Source: Candidatus Kaistia colombiensis
Lineage (GTDB): Bacteria > Pseudomonadota > Alphaproteobacteria > Rhizobiales > Kaistiaceae
NCBI GenBank assembly: GCA_029203105.1
Contig: CP119318.1
Coordinates: forward strand, 1,192,501-1,256,500
Reading direction: 5' to 3'
DNA length: 64,000 bases
The translations under genes were made by a program, and so were the position numbers. The notes under the pieces were generated by a model. The model was not told the origin of the DNA, did not search any database, and saw nothing but the letters and a program-made list of their open reading frames with translations. Of this stretch, positions 42,940 to 51,934 are shown piece after piece. Positions within the stretch are counted from its first letter, which is position 1. Every line of letters begins with the position of its first letter.

Positions 42940-43779
42940 ATGATCGTTGACGCACACCATCATCTCTGGAGCGCGGCCCGGGGCGACTATCACTGGATGT
43001 CGCCCGACGATCCGGTGCTCGGCCGCGACTACCTGCCCGCCGATCTGGCGCCGTTGCTGCGACGCGCGGGCGTCGATCGCACCGTGCTGGTCCAGGCGGC
43101 GCAGACCGAGGCGGAGACGCAGTTCCTGCTCGAACTAGCGGCCGCCTCCGACTTTGTCGCGGGGGTCGTCGGCTGGCTCGATTTCGACGATGCCGAGTTG
43201 CCGAGAAAGCTGGAAAAGCTGCTTCGGCAACCGAAATTCGTCGGTCTGCGACCGATGTTGCAGGATATCGAGGACGACGCCTACATCCTGCGTCCGCGCG
43301 TGCTGCAAAATCTCAGGCACGTCGCTGAACTCGGCGTGCCGTTCGATTTCCTCACCTATCCGCGCCACCTTCGGAACGTCGCTCGGGCGCTCGAAGCTGT
43401 GCCGGGACTGCGCGCAGTGATCGATCACGTTTCCAAGCCTCCGATCGCCTCGGGCCGGCTCGAGAGCTGGGCCGAGGACATCGCCCGCATCGCAGCCGAA
43501 CATCCGGGCGTCCGCTGCAAGCTCTCCGGCATGGTCACCGAAGCGGATCTCGCCACGTGGCGACCCGCCGACCTCGCCCCCTTTGTCCGGCACGTCGTTT
43601 CGACGTTCGGAGAGGACCGGATCCTGTTCGGCAGCGATTGGCCCGTCTGCCTGCTGGCGGCCTCTTATGCTGAAGTGCTCAACGCGCTGCGAACCCTCGT
43701 GGCCCCGTTGCTCGATGCCGCCGGGCTGGAAAAGCTGTTCGGTCGGAATGCTATCGCCTTCTACAAGCTCGAGGTCTAG
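42940..43779 (+). CDS. Amidohydrolase-2 family sugar lactonase (L-fuconolactonase-like)
   Basis: The 279-residue protein starts MIVDAHHHLWSAARGDYHWM, the H-x-H metal site and YxWM segment of L-fuconolactonase/L-rhamnonolactonase-like hydrolases. It continues with VLVQAAQTEAET, DHVSKPPIA and the terminal FGSDWPVC, whose Asp is the catalytic base. It should open a sugar 1,4- or 1,5-lactone to the aldonate in the cytosol. A TTG at 42928 also opens the frame; ATG 42940 is standard. It provides the lactonase step for the sugar-acid pathway. Confidence 0.85.
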   Translation: MIVDAHHHLWSAARGDYHWMSPDDPVLGRDYLPADLAPLLRRAGVDRTVLVQAAQTEAETQFLLELAAASDFVAGVVGWLDFDDAELPRKLEKLLRQPKFVGLRPMLQDIEDDAYILRPRVLQNLRHVAELGVPFDFLTYPRHLRNVARALEAVPGLRAVIDHVSKPPIASGRLESWAEDIARIAAEHPGVRCKLSGMVTEADLATWRPADLAPFVRHVVSTFGEDRILFGSDWPVCLLAASYAEVLNALRTLVAPLLDAAGLEKLFGRNAIAFYKLEV

Positions 43780-43781
43780 CC

Positions 43782-44759
43782 GTGACCCTACCGCGTATCG
43801 CCCTGATCGGGGCGGGGATTGTCGCCGAACTGTACGCCAAGGCTTTCGAGCGCGGGGCCGGGGCAAGCTTTGCCGGCGTGTTCGATCCGGACCCGGAACG
43901 CGCCCAAGCGTTCACCGCGCGCCTCGGCGGCAAGGTCTATGGCGGCCGTGACGACGTGCTGGCCGATCCCGCGGTGGACGCTGTTCTGGTGCTCAGCCCC
44001 AACCACTGCCATTTCGACGATGCCTGCGCCGCCCTCGCATCGGGCAAGCATGTGCTGGTCGAAAAACCCGTCGCCGCATCGATCGCCGAGATCGCCGCCC
44101 TGGAACGGGCCGCCGCCGCGGCGGGGCGCGTCTGCATGCCGGCGCACAACTACATCTACATGGATTCCGTCATCCGCATGAAGCGGTTGCTCGCCGAAGG
44201 ACGCCTCGGGAAACTGGCGAGCCTCTGGATCCTGTACAATATCTTCCACAGCGCCGAATTGGCGAAGCGCTATGGTGGCGTGCTGCGCGAAGTCGCCGTG
44301 CATCATGCCTACTCTCTGCTCTTTCTGGCGGGCCGTCCGGTCTCGGTCGCAGCCCAGCAATCGCATGTCCATGCCGGAACCCTCGAGACCGAGAGCCAGG
44401 TCATGCTGACCTGCACGATGCCGGGCGGGGCGCTGGCCAATCTGTGGGTGAGCTTCGCGGCGTCCGACCATACCGCCGACCCCTGGACCGTTCTCTACAA
44501 GGTGCTCGGCACCAAGGGCGGAGCCAGCTTTTCGTGGAACGATGCTCTCGTCGAGGATGACGGGGGGCCGGCATGGGGCATCACCAACTACGTCGACAGT
44601 TTCCACACCGAGCTCAGCCATTTCGCGACCCAGGCCATCCCCGGGATCGCTCCGCCATTGTCGACGCTGCGGGACGCCCGCGAAGCGTTGGCGATCATCG
44701 AAGCGGCGGAGCGCTCGATCCGGCACGGCGGCGCCGCCCAGCACGTGATCTACGACTAG
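43782..44759 (+). CDS. Gfo/Idh/MocA family sugar dehydrogenase
   Basis: The 325-residue protein starts (GTG) with RIALIGAGIVAELYAKAF, then VLSPNHCHFDDAC, HVLVEKPVAAS and a C-terminal substrate domain with LREVAVHHAYSLLFL. As last gene of the importer operon, two bases after the lactonase stop, it is the best candidate for the first oxidation, sugar to lactone, with NAD(P). Confidence 0.85.
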   Translation: MTLPRIALIGAGIVAELYAKAFERGAGASFAGVFDPDPERAQAFTARLGGKVYGGRDDVLADPAVDAVLVLSPNHCHFDDACAALASGKHVLVEKPVAASIAEIAALERAAAAAGRVCMPAHNYIYMDSVIRMKRLLAEGRLGKLASLWILYNIFHSAELAKRYGGVLREVAVHHAYSLLFLAGRPVSVAAQQSHVHAGTLETESQVMLTCTMPGGALANLWVSFAASDHTADPWTVLYKVLGTKGGASFSWNDALVEDDGGPAWGITNYVDSFHTELSHFATQAIPGIAPPLSTLRDAREALAIIEAAERSIRHGGAAQHVIYD

Positions 44760-44804
44760 AGCGATGGTGGCGAGTGAGACAGGACGACGAGCCCGCGGCT
44801 CAAC

Positions 44805-45044
44805 TCATTTCGCCTTAACCAATACGACGCGGCGGTTCTTGGCCCTACCGTCGTCACTGTCATTGCTGGCCACCGATGCCATCATTCCGGCGCCCGCCGC
44901 GGTCAGACATCCGCCATCGATCCCATATTTTGAAGCCAGGGCCGCCTTCACCGCCTTGGCGCGGCGCGACGACAGAATCACAATCCCTGTCCCGACGGAA
45001 TCCTTCGATTCAATCCTGCGGAAACCGACTCTAGAGCATTTCAC
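44805..45044 (-). pseudogene. C-terminal relic of an OmpA-family protein
   Basis: The minus-strand frame contains LSSRRAKAVKAALASKYGID, LTAAGAGMMASVASNDSDDG and RAKNRRVVLVKAK. This is the last half of the peptidoglycan-binding OmpA-C domain (NxxxGRAxNRRVxxV). The barrel and the first half of the domain, including the D/R core, are missing; sequence toward the IS at 45120 is unrelated. Truncated gene, presumably cut by the IS-associated rearrangement. Confidence 0.6.
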
Positions 45045-45180
45045 CGCTTGGCTGAATCGGGATTCCTGTTGAGTTAGATTTGTGATTCAAGAGGTGGCTG
45101 GGTGGAGGCCAGCCCCTATTGAGGTGGACCCGCCTGCTGAGACAGTTTGGCGGGTTGGCTAAGGTGGATCGGGGTTGTTT

Positions 45181-46011
45181 CTACGCCGCCAACTGCTCCG
45201 TCATTTCCGCCATAGCATAGACTTCGTCGGGCGTCCTGCCGCCGAAAGTCGAGTGTGGGCGTCGCTGGTTGTAATAGTCGATCCAGGAGCCGATGCCGCT
45301 GCGGGCTTCGCTTCCCGTTTCGAATGCGCGGAGGACGACGCACTCATATTTGAGGCTGCGCCACAGCCGCTCGATGAAGACGTTGTCCATCCAGCGACCG
45401 CGCCCGTCCATAGAGATACGGATGCCGGCGTCCTTCAGCGTCGTCGTGAAGGCGAAGCTGGTGAACCGGCTTCCCTGATCCGTGTTGAATATGTCGGGCC
45501 TGCCGTGCCGGGCGATCGCCTCTTCCAGAGCAGCGACACAGAAGTCGACATCCATCGTGTTTGACAGCCGCCAGGCCAGCACCTTGCGGCTGAACCAGTC
45601 CATGATGGCCACGAGGTAGAGGAAGCCGCGCCGCATCGGGATGTAGGTCACGTCGGCACACCAGATCTGATCCGGCCGCTCGATCGCCAGATGCCGCAGC
45701 AGGTAGGGATAGATACGATGCTGCGGATGCGGCGCGCTGGTCTTCGGCGCCTGATAGATCGGCGACAGACCGATCTTGCGCATCAGCCGACGAACCCGTT
45801 TGCGGCCGACGCACCAGCCCTGACGCCGCAGGTGCCGCGCCATCTGCCGTGAGCCATACCAGGGCATTTCCATGAAAGCCTCGTCGATGATGCGCATCAG
45901 TTCGAGGTTCTCGGGCGTCTCGCCGGCGGGCTGGCGGTAGAACGACGACCGCGAGATCGAAGACCAGTTCGCACTGGCGGCGAATCGAGAGCCGGTTGTG
46001 ATCGGGATCAA
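45181..46011 (-). pseudogene. IS3-family transposase orfB, probably frameshifted
   Basis: The frame encodes the DDE integrase core: CADVTYIPM, FNTDQGSRFTS and ERLWRSLKYE, with MPWYGSRQMARHLRRQG ahead of it. The natural orfB start lies in another frame (MMIDPDHNRLSIRRQCEL) and joins this one only if a single base is removed in the CC at 45964-45965. As written, translation would need the TTG at 46011 and lose the usual N-terminus. A TTTTTTG run at the end of orfA is a possible programmed frameshift site. Confidence 0.75.
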
Positions 46012-46035
46012 TCATCATTCTCCTCCGATCCAGGC

Positions 46036-46317
46036 TCAGCGATCGAAGGCCTTGGCCAAAAAATCCCGCTCGACGACGAGTTGGCCAATCTTGGCGTGCA
46101 GCTTCGTCACCTCGGCTTCCCGGCCGACCTGCGCATCCGCAGCCTTGTCGTCAAACGCCTTGGCCAGATTCTCGATGGCCTGCCGCTTCCACTGCGTGAT
46201 CTGGTTCGGGTGAAGCTGGTGTTTCGTCGCCAGTTCCGAAATCGTCCGCTCGCCGCGGATCGCCTCAAGCGCAACCTTGGCCTTGAACTCGGCCGTACAC
46301 CGTCTGCGTGTCTTCAT
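46036..46317 (-). CDS. IS3-family transposase orfA
   Basis: The 93-residue protein is the helix-turn-helix component (FKAKVALEAIRGERTISELA, HQLHPNQITQWKRQA) with a leucine-zipper-like tail (EVTKLHAKIGQLVVERDFL). It binds the IS ends and is made alone or fused with orfB by frameshifting. Intact. Confidence 0.85.
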   Translation of the reverse strand: MKTRRRCTAEFKAKVALEAIRGERTISELATKHQLHPNQITQWKRQAIENLAKAFDDKAADAQVGREAEVTKLHAKIGQLVVERDFLAKAFDR

Positions 46318-46401
46318 GCTGGATCGTCCTTTTCATCGGGCGATCCACCTTATGCCCCTGTCTCAGAAACCGGGTCCACCTCACTCGAACCTGGCACGCC
46401 C

Positions 46402-46479
46402 TGTCCACCGTCAGCGCCCATGGCCCAGATTTTCGGTTGAGATTTAAAGAGGATTTTGGTCTCGTCGGATGACGAAGGA
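46402..46479 (+). repeat. 78-bp IS end, copy 1 of a direct repeat
   Basis: The segment beginning TGTCCACCGTCAGCGCCCAT matches 53948-54025 in the same orientation with four differences by eye. It is the 5' end of the IS whose orfA follows at 46486. Confidence 0.85.
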
Positions 46480-46485
46480 ACCAAG

Positions 46486-46833
46486 ATGACCGCCAAATCC
46501 TCGAACACCAAAAAGCCTGCCGAGCAGGTGGTGAAGGACATTCGCCGGGCCACCCGCCGGCACTTCTCAGCCGAAGACAAGATCCGGATCGTGCTGGACG
46601 GCCTGCGCAGCGAAGACAGCATTGCCGAGTTGGGCCGCAAGGAAGGCATCGCGCAGAGCCTCTATTACACCTGGTCGAAGGAGTTCATGGAAGCCGGCGA
46701 GCGCCGAATGGCCGGCGATACCGCTCGCGCCGTGACCCGTGATGAGGTCAAGGACCTGCGTCGCGAGGCCAGTGCGGTAAAGGAATGCGTCGCTGATCTG
46801 ACGCTGGAAAGCCGTCTGCTCAAAAAAGCATGA
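46486..46833 (+). CDS. IS3-family transposase orfA of a second, degenerate IS
   Basis: The 115-residue protein (MTAKSSNTKKPAEQVVKDIR...) has the HTH segment FSAEDKIRIVLDGLRSEDSI, LGRKEGIAQSLYYTWSKEF and a C-terminal helix DLTLESRLLKKA. It is of the type found with the MRYP-type orfB that follows. The orfA frame is intact, but its partner is broken, so the element cannot move by itself. Confidence 0.8.
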   Translation: MTAKSSNTKKPAEQVVKDIRRATRRHFSAEDKIRIVLDGLRSEDSIAELGRKEGIAQSLYYTWSKEFMEAGERRMAGDTARAVTRDEVKDLRREASAVKECVADLTLESRLLKKA

Positions 46834-46895
46834 TCGCGCCCTCTCGGTGAATGCAAGGCGTTCCCCTGCCGGGTAAGAGATGGGGACGAGCCCGA

Positions 46896-47275
46896 ATGAG
46901 ATATCCCGATCCGAAAAGCTCGAAATCATCAGGCTCGTCGAGCAATTGTATCTGCCCGCCCGCAAAACGCTGGACCAGTTGCGCATCCCGTGCCCGACCT
47001 TCTATCGCTGATATGATCGCTATCTCGGTGGCGGTCCCGAGGCACTGGACGATCGACCATCGGCGCCAAGCCGGGTGTGGAACCGGATCCCGGCAGACAT
47101 CCAAGACCAGATCATCGCGATGGCGCTGGAGCAGTCCGAGCTCTCCCCACGGGAACTGGCGGTGCGGTTCATCGACGAAAAGCGCTACTTCGTCTCTGAG
47201 GCCAGCGTTGACCGGCTTCTCAAGGCCCGCGACCTGATCACCAGCCCGGCCTATGTGGTGATCAAGGCGGCCGAT
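46896..47275 (+). pseudogene. Degenerate IS3-family orfB N-terminal half
   Basis: After a frameshift near 46915 the reading is EKLEIIRLVEQLYLPARKTL and PTFYR, then an in-frame TGA at 47009-47011 where tryptophan is expected. It goes on with YDRYLGGGPEALDDRPSAPS, RYFVSEASVDRLLKARDLI and TSPAYVVIKAAD. The DDE catalytic half is absent; after AADAF the sequence changes to an unrelated tail. Confidence 0.7.
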
Positions 47276-47374
47276 GCGTTCCATGCGACCATGCGCTACT
47301 ACGCACAGATCCCTGACGATCGGCAGGGAGAGCTCATGCAGACGATTGCCGCTCGTTGGAAGAAGAAATCGTAG
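47276..47374 (+). pseudogene. Short tail resembling a tyrosine-recombinase C-terminus
   Basis: Following the broken orfB the same frame reads HATMRYYAQIPDDRQGELMQ and TIAARWKKKS, then stop. H-x-T-x-x-YY is like the H...T..Y end of phage-type integrases. Too short to be sure. Confidence 0.3.
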
Positions 47375-47637
47375 GGCGGCTAGGCAACTGCGCAATCGAC
47401 GGAGACGACTTGGCCCTGGACCTGGTCGGTGAGCGTCGCCGTCAAAGAAGCGCCAACACGTATGGCCAGCTGCCTGCCCAACAATCCGCAGCTATTGCCG
47501 CAAGATCGCCTTCTTCGAGTATCTGCCTCACAACAAGAGTCGCAATATTTTCGGCGCCCTCAAAGGCGAGCCCATTCGACTGTCTTGCCTCTTCAATTTC
47601 CAGTCGCTACAGCACGCGGAGGGACGGAGTGGCGCCA

Positions 47638-48711
47638 ATGAAACCCTCGACGCTTATGGAAGTCGCGCAGCGCGCAGGTGTGTCGACGGCGACCGTGGCT
47701 CGGGTGCTGAAAGCCAAGGGCTATGTCTCGAACGATGCCCGCAGCCGGGTCGAGGCCGCGATCAAGGCGACAGGATACCGGCCGAATGCCGTGGCGCGCG
47801 GACTACGCAAGCAGCGGAGCTTTACGGTCGGTCATATGCTGACGGCCATTACCGCCAACCCCTTTTTCGTCAATGTCGCGCATTGGGCTGAAGAAGAGGC
47901 GCTGGTCCAGGGCTACAAGACCTTTCTCTTCAATCACAATGGCAGCGCCGAACGCGAACGCCTCGGCGTCGAGCGCTTCATTGAGCGTCGCGTCGATGCG
48001 GTGCTTTTCACCAACGCGGTCGATAGTCGTAACGTTCAGTTGCTGGCTGAGGCCGCCATCCCGGTTGTCCAGTTGGAGCGTGCAGCGACGATCGAGGCGC
48101 CGTCGATTCGTGTCGACAACAAGTCTGGCGCGCTGGAAGCGATCGCGCATCTTGTCGAGTTTGGTCACCGGCGCATCGCCTTCGTCGGCGGTGATCCCGA
48201 TCGCATTAACGGCGGCGACAGACATTTCGTCAGCGTCGAGGACGAGCGGCTAGGGGGCTACCGCGAAGGCTTGCGGCGGGCGGGACTGAGTCTCGACGAG
48301 AGCTTGGTCAGGCTCGGGCTCTACTACAACATCGCCGATGGTGGCTCGGGCATCGAGGGCTATCGCCACATGAAGGCGCTGCTGGAGCTGCCCGAACGCC
48401 CGACGGCGATCTTCGCCACCTGCGATATCCTGGCTGCCGGCGCCCTGCAGGCGATCTATGAGGAAGGCCTCCGCGTCCCGGACGATCTGTCGATCATCGG
48501 CTTTGATGACACGCTGGCGGCCAATCTGGCGCCGCAACTGACGACGGTTGCCCAGCCGATGGAAGATCTCGGACGGCTCGGTTTTCGCGCTGCACTCGAC
48601 GCTATCGAAGGCAGAATCGTTGCGATGTCCACCGTTTTGCCGACCCGGCTGGTCGTGCGCCGGTCGGCTGGTGCTGCGCCGTACCTAAAGTCTCTCTCCG
48701 ACGGCAATTGA
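47638..48711 (+). CDS. LacI-family transcriptional regulator
   Basis: The 357-residue protein has the N-terminal LacI helix-turn-helix and hinge (LMEVAQRAGVSTATVARVLK, then YRPNAVARGLRKQ) and a periplasmic-binding-like effector domain (HRRIAFVGGDPDR, PTAIFATCDILAAGALQAIY, DDLSIIGFDDTLAANLAPQL). ATG 47638 is the domain-consistent start; the open frame upstream is non-coding. It lies directly before a sugar importer with an operator-like palindrome at 48746, so it probably represses that operon until its sugar binds. Confidence 0.9.
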   Translation: MKPSTLMEVAQRAGVSTATVARVLKAKGYVSNDARSRVEAAIKATGYRPNAVARGLRKQRSFTVGHMLTAITANPFFVNVAHWAEEEALVQGYKTFLFNHNGSAERERLGVERFIERRVDAVLFTNAVDSRNVQLLAEAAIPVVQLERAATIEAPSIRVDNKSGALEAIAHLVEFGHRRIAFVGGDPDRINGGDRHFVSVEDERLGGYREGLRRAGLSLDESLVRLGLYYNIADGGSGIEGYRHMKALLELPERPTAIFATCDILAAGALQAIYEEGLRVPDDLSIIGFDDTLAANLAPQLTTVAQPMEDLGRLGFRAALDAIEGRIVAMSTVLPTRLVVRRSAGAAPYLKSLSDGN

Positions 48712-48745
48712 CAAAACTGCGCCCGATGCTAACGATTTGGCTATG

Positions 48746-48759
48746 TGTTATCGATGACA
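48746..48759. promoter_or_regulatory. LacI-family operator-like palindrome
   Basis: TGTTATCGATGACA is symmetric about a central CG in 12 of 14 positions, the usual form of LacI-family operators. It lies 35 bases after the lacI-type gene and 125 before the importer's first gene. Confidence 0.6.
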
Positions 48760-48883
48760 TATGCGGCATCGGGAAATTTTCGGTTGCCGACAAACCCGCA
48801 TAAGACGGGCTCGAAAGACAAGATTTGAGGAAACGCCGGCCACCGTTCGAAGGACGGGAGAGCCATGACTTGGGAGGGTTACC

Positions 48884-50155
48884 ATGCGTATCACCGCACT
48901 ATTGGCCGCGACCACCATCGCCGCCGGCTTCTTCTCCGCCCCTGCTCTGGCGGAAACCACCGTGAATTTTTGGCAGTTCTCGACCCGCGATGCCGATGTC
49001 GCCGCCTGGAACGGCGCTATCGCATCCTTCGAGAAAGCCAATCCCGACATCAAGATCAACATGGAGATCGTGCCCTGGTCCGAGCAGCAGCAGCGCCTTG
49101 TCAGTGCGCTCTCCGCCGGCGGCCTGCCTGACGTTTCCATGCTCGGCAACAACGTCGTGGCGCAATTCCAATCGGCTGGCGCGCTCGCTCCGCTCGACGA
49201 ATACTTTGCCGCCTATGATAAGGAACACGGCACCGACGTTGCCGCCGACGTCTGGCCTGGCGACAAGGGCTATTACAACCTCGCCGGCAAGTGGTGGGCA
49301 TCGCCCGTCAATGTCGAGACCCGTGCGCTGTACTACCGCAAGGACCTTTTCAAGAATGCCGGGCTCGATCCGGAAAAGCCGCCGCGGACCTGGGCGGATT
49401 TCGCCACTGATACGATCAAGCTGACCAAGGACGGGACCTATGGCGCGGCGCTTTCGATGAGCCTCGACTATTTCACCGTGCAGAACTTCATGAGCGCCTA
49501 TCTCGGTTATGGCGCGCGGATGATCGGCGATGACGGCAAGTGCGGCTTCGATACGCCCGAATTCAAGTCCGCGCTGGATACCTATGTCAGCGTTTACAAG
49601 AACAAGGCGACCCATCCCGACGCGCCAAGCATGAGCGGCGATACATTCCGCAAGGGCTTTCGCGATGGCAAGTTTGCCATGATCCTCTCGGATGCGGGCC
49701 TCTACAAGGATCTGCAGAACGACAAGGCCACGTTCCTCGACGACGTCGCGATCGCCAAGGTGCCGGCGGGCCCGAAGAACCGCTCGGGCTTCCTCGGTGG
49801 CTGGCCGCTGGTTCTCTGGGATGCGTCCGAGAACAAGGAAGCGGCTGCGAAGTGGATCCTGTTCGCCACGCATGGCGACGCGCTGAAGACGCTCGCCACT
49901 CAGGGCGGCTTCATTCCCGGCAGTGTCTCGCTGGCCAAGGGTGAGCCCTGGACGGCGTTCCCCTATCCGTTGTTCGTCGAACAGTTGCAGGATGCGCGGG
50001 CCTACCAGTACCCAAGCGAGGCAATCCCGCAGATGGGCCAGCTTGAGGTCGACACGATCCAGAAGGCGGTTCAGGCTGTCGCTCTCGGCCAGCAGACGAC
50101 AGATCAGGCGACGGCGCAACTCTGCACGACGATCAACGAAGTCCTGGCTCGCTAG
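48884..50155 (+). CDS. Family 1 extracellular sugar-binding protein
   Basis: The 423-residue precursor has a signal peptide (MRITALLAATTIAAGFFSAP, cleavage near ALAE) and a type II binding-protein fold of the MalE/UgpB class: TVNFWQFSTRD, LPDVSMLGNNVVAQF, RKDLFKNAGLDPEKPPRTW and GFLGGWPLVLW. It should deliver a sugar or polyol to the two permeases that follow. A small five-base hairpin lies in the 15-base gap before the first permease. Confidence 0.9.
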   Translation: MRITALLAATTIAAGFFSAPALAETTVNFWQFSTRDADVAAWNGAIASFEKANPDIKINMEIVPWSEQQQRLVSALSAGGLPDVSMLGNNVVAQFQSAGALAPLDEYFAAYDKEHGTDVAADVWPGDKGYYNLAGKWWASPVNVETRALYYRKDLFKNAGLDPEKPPRTWADFATDTIKLTKDGTYGAALSMSLDYFTVQNFMSAYLGYGARMIGDDGKCGFDTPEFKSALDTYVSVYKNKATHPDAPSMSGDTFRKGFRDGKFAMILSDAGLYKDLQNDKATFLDDVAIAKVPAGPKNRSGFLGGWPLVLWDASENKEAAAKWILFATHGDALKTLATQGGFIPGSVSLAKGEPWTAFPYPLFVEQLQDARAYQYPSEAIPQMGQLEVDTIQKAVQAVALGQQTTDQATAQLCTTINEVLAR

Positions 50156-50170
50156 GCTCTCCGGCAGAGC

Positions 50171-51103
50171 ATGACGATGGCAGCACGCCAGGAATCCGTC
50201 ACCTCGGCCAGGGCGGCTTCGCGCCCTCCTGGCCGATCACCCCTGTCCGATCGTTGGTTGCCTTATGGCATGATCGGGCCGGCCGTATTCGTGGCCTTTG
50301 CAATCGCCATCGTTCCGCTTTGCTACGCCTTCTGGCTGTCGCTGCAGGATTGGTACATGCTGCGGCAGCCGGCTCCGAAATGGGGCGGCCTGATCAACTA
50401 TCGCGCGCTTCTGCAGGATACCCAGCTCTGGGCCTCCTTTGGCCGCACCTGGATCTGGACGCTTGGTACCGTCTTCGTCGAGCTGTTGCTCGCCATGCCG
50501 ATCGCGCTTCTCCTCAATCGCGAAACCGGCATTGCCCGCACCGCCTCGGCGCTGATCCTGTTGCCATGGGTGACGCCCTTCATCGTGCTTGGCTTTGGCT
50601 GGCGCTTCCTGCTCGATAGCGATGTCGGTCCGGCGCACGCCTTCCTGCATATGATTGGCATCGCCGGAGACAGCTCGGTCCTCAATGATCCCGTTCTCGC
50701 CTTCGCGACGATCATCTTTATTTCAGGCTGGAAGGGCACGCCGTTTCTGGTGATCGCGCTTCTTGCCGCGCTGAAGTCCATTCCCGACGAGCTTTACGAG
50801 GCGGCCGAAGTCGATGGCGCCGGCGCCTGGTCGCGCTTCTGGCATATCACCGTGCCGTCGATCCAGAACACGGTCGTCACCGTCGGCCTGGTGCTCGGTA
50901 TCCTTGCTTTCTATTCCTTCGACCTGCCCTGGATCATGACGAAAGGCGGCCCGCAGGATGCGACGACCATCGTCGGCATCGCCATGTACAAGGCGGTCTT
51001 CCTCGACCTTCGGCCCGCTTATGCTGCGGCGATCAGCATCGTGATGCTCGTCCTGCTCTTCCTTGCCTCGATGTTCGCGCTCCGCGCGCGGAGGACAGAT
51101 TAA
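50171..51103 (+). CDS. Sugar ABC transporter permease (MalF type)
   Basis: The 310-residue protein has six membrane helices and the EAA loop YEAAEVDGAGAWSRFWHITV that docks the ATPase. The N-terminal 30 residues are cytosolic. Its stop overlaps the start of the second permease by one base. No ATP-binding gene accompanies the pair in this cluster. Confidence 0.92.
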   Translation: MTMAARQESVTSARAASRPPGRSPLSDRWLPYGMIGPAVFVAFAIAIVPLCYAFWLSLQDWYMLRQPAPKWGGLINYRALLQDTQLWASFGRTWIWTLGTVFVELLLAMPIALLLNRETGIARTASALILLPWVTPFIVLGFGWRFLLDSDVGPAHAFLHMIGIAGDSSVLNDPVLAFATIIFISGWKGTPFLVIALLAALKSIPDELYEAAEVDGAGAWSRFWHITVPSIQNTVVTVGLVLGILAFYSFDLPWIMTKGGPQDATTIVGIAMYKAVFLDLRPAYAAAISIVMLVLLFLASMFALRARRTD

Positions 51104-51930
51104 TGCGCCGGACTTCTCCGCTCCGTGAAGCTGGTCTCGACGCGGTCACGCTTATCGTGCTGTTCCTGTTTCTCGTACCCATCCTGTGGGTCTTCGTCGC
51201 TTCGGTTCGGCCTGAGACCGATATCACTGGCGGCGGGCTGTGGCCGCAGCGTTTCACCTTCGTCCACTACGTGGCGATCCTCGCCAAGAAGCCGTTCCTG
51301 ATCGCGCTCAAGAATAGCCTCATCGTCGGCATCGTCGTGGCAATCATCACGACAGCGCTCGCCTTGCCGGCGGCCTATGCGTTGAGCCGCTTCCGCTTCC
51401 ATGGTCGCGACTTCTTCGGCCTTTTGATCCTCGGCACGCAGATGCTGCCGAGCCTCGCCGTTCTGGTCCCGCTGGTTGTCATTGTCCGCCAACTCGGGCT
51501 CACCAACACGCTAACAGCGCTGATCTTCACCCATCTGGCGCTCGGCATGCCGATCGCTGTCTGGATGCTCAAGGGCTACATCGACGCCATCCCGAAGGAG
51601 CTCGAGGAAGCGGCGATGATCGATGGCTGTTCGCGGGTCGGCGCTTTGACGCGCATCGTCATCCCGCTGATCCGGCCAGCGATCATCGCGGTCGGCACCT
51701 TCGCGTTCGTTCTCTCCTGGGGCGAATATTTGATGGCGCTGGCGCTGATCTCGAAGGCGGATGTCAAGACGCTGCCGCTCGCCCTGCAGGCCCTGTTCGA
51801 TCCCTATTCCTTCTCCTGGGGCCAGGTCATGGCCGGCGGCACGATCATCGCCTTGCCGGCAATCCTGCTCTTCCTGATTTTCCGCAAGCAATTGGTCGGC
51901 GGCCTCCTGGCCGGCGGCGTGAAAGGATAA
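51103..51930 (+). CDS. Sugar ABC transporter permease (MalG type)
   Basis: The 275-residue protein has six helices and the EAA loop LEEAAMIDGCSRVGALTRIV. Typical MalG-type features are PAAYALSRFRFHGRD and a C-terminal LFLIFRKQLVGGLLAGGVKG tail. It pairs with the upstream permease as the membrane heterodimer. Confidence 0.92.
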   Translation: MRRTSPLREAGLDAVTLIVLFLFLVPILWVFVASVRPETDITGGGLWPQRFTFVHYVAILAKKPFLIALKNSLIVGIVVAIITTALALPAAYALSRFRFHGRDFFGLLILGTQMLPSLAVLVPLVVIVRQLGLTNTLTALIFTHLALGMPIAVWMLKGYIDAIPKELEEAAMIDGCSRVGALTRIVIPLIRPAIIAVGTFAFVLSWGEYLMALALISKADVKTLPLALQALFDPYSFSWGQVMAGGTIIALPAILLFLIFRKQLVGGLLAGGVKG

Positions 51931-51934
51931 TGCC

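Larger units (their letters stand above)
45120..46383 (-). mobile_element. IS3-family insertion sequence, 1264 bp, with terminal inverted repeats
   Basis: The left end TGAGGTGGACCCGCCTGC and the inverted right end TGAGGTGGACCCGGTTTC match over 13 bases and again at CTGAGACAG. The element contains orfA and orfB on the minus strand. The three bases outside each end (TAT and CTC) do not match, so no target duplication is seen and a flank has probably been rearranged. Confidence 0.8.
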
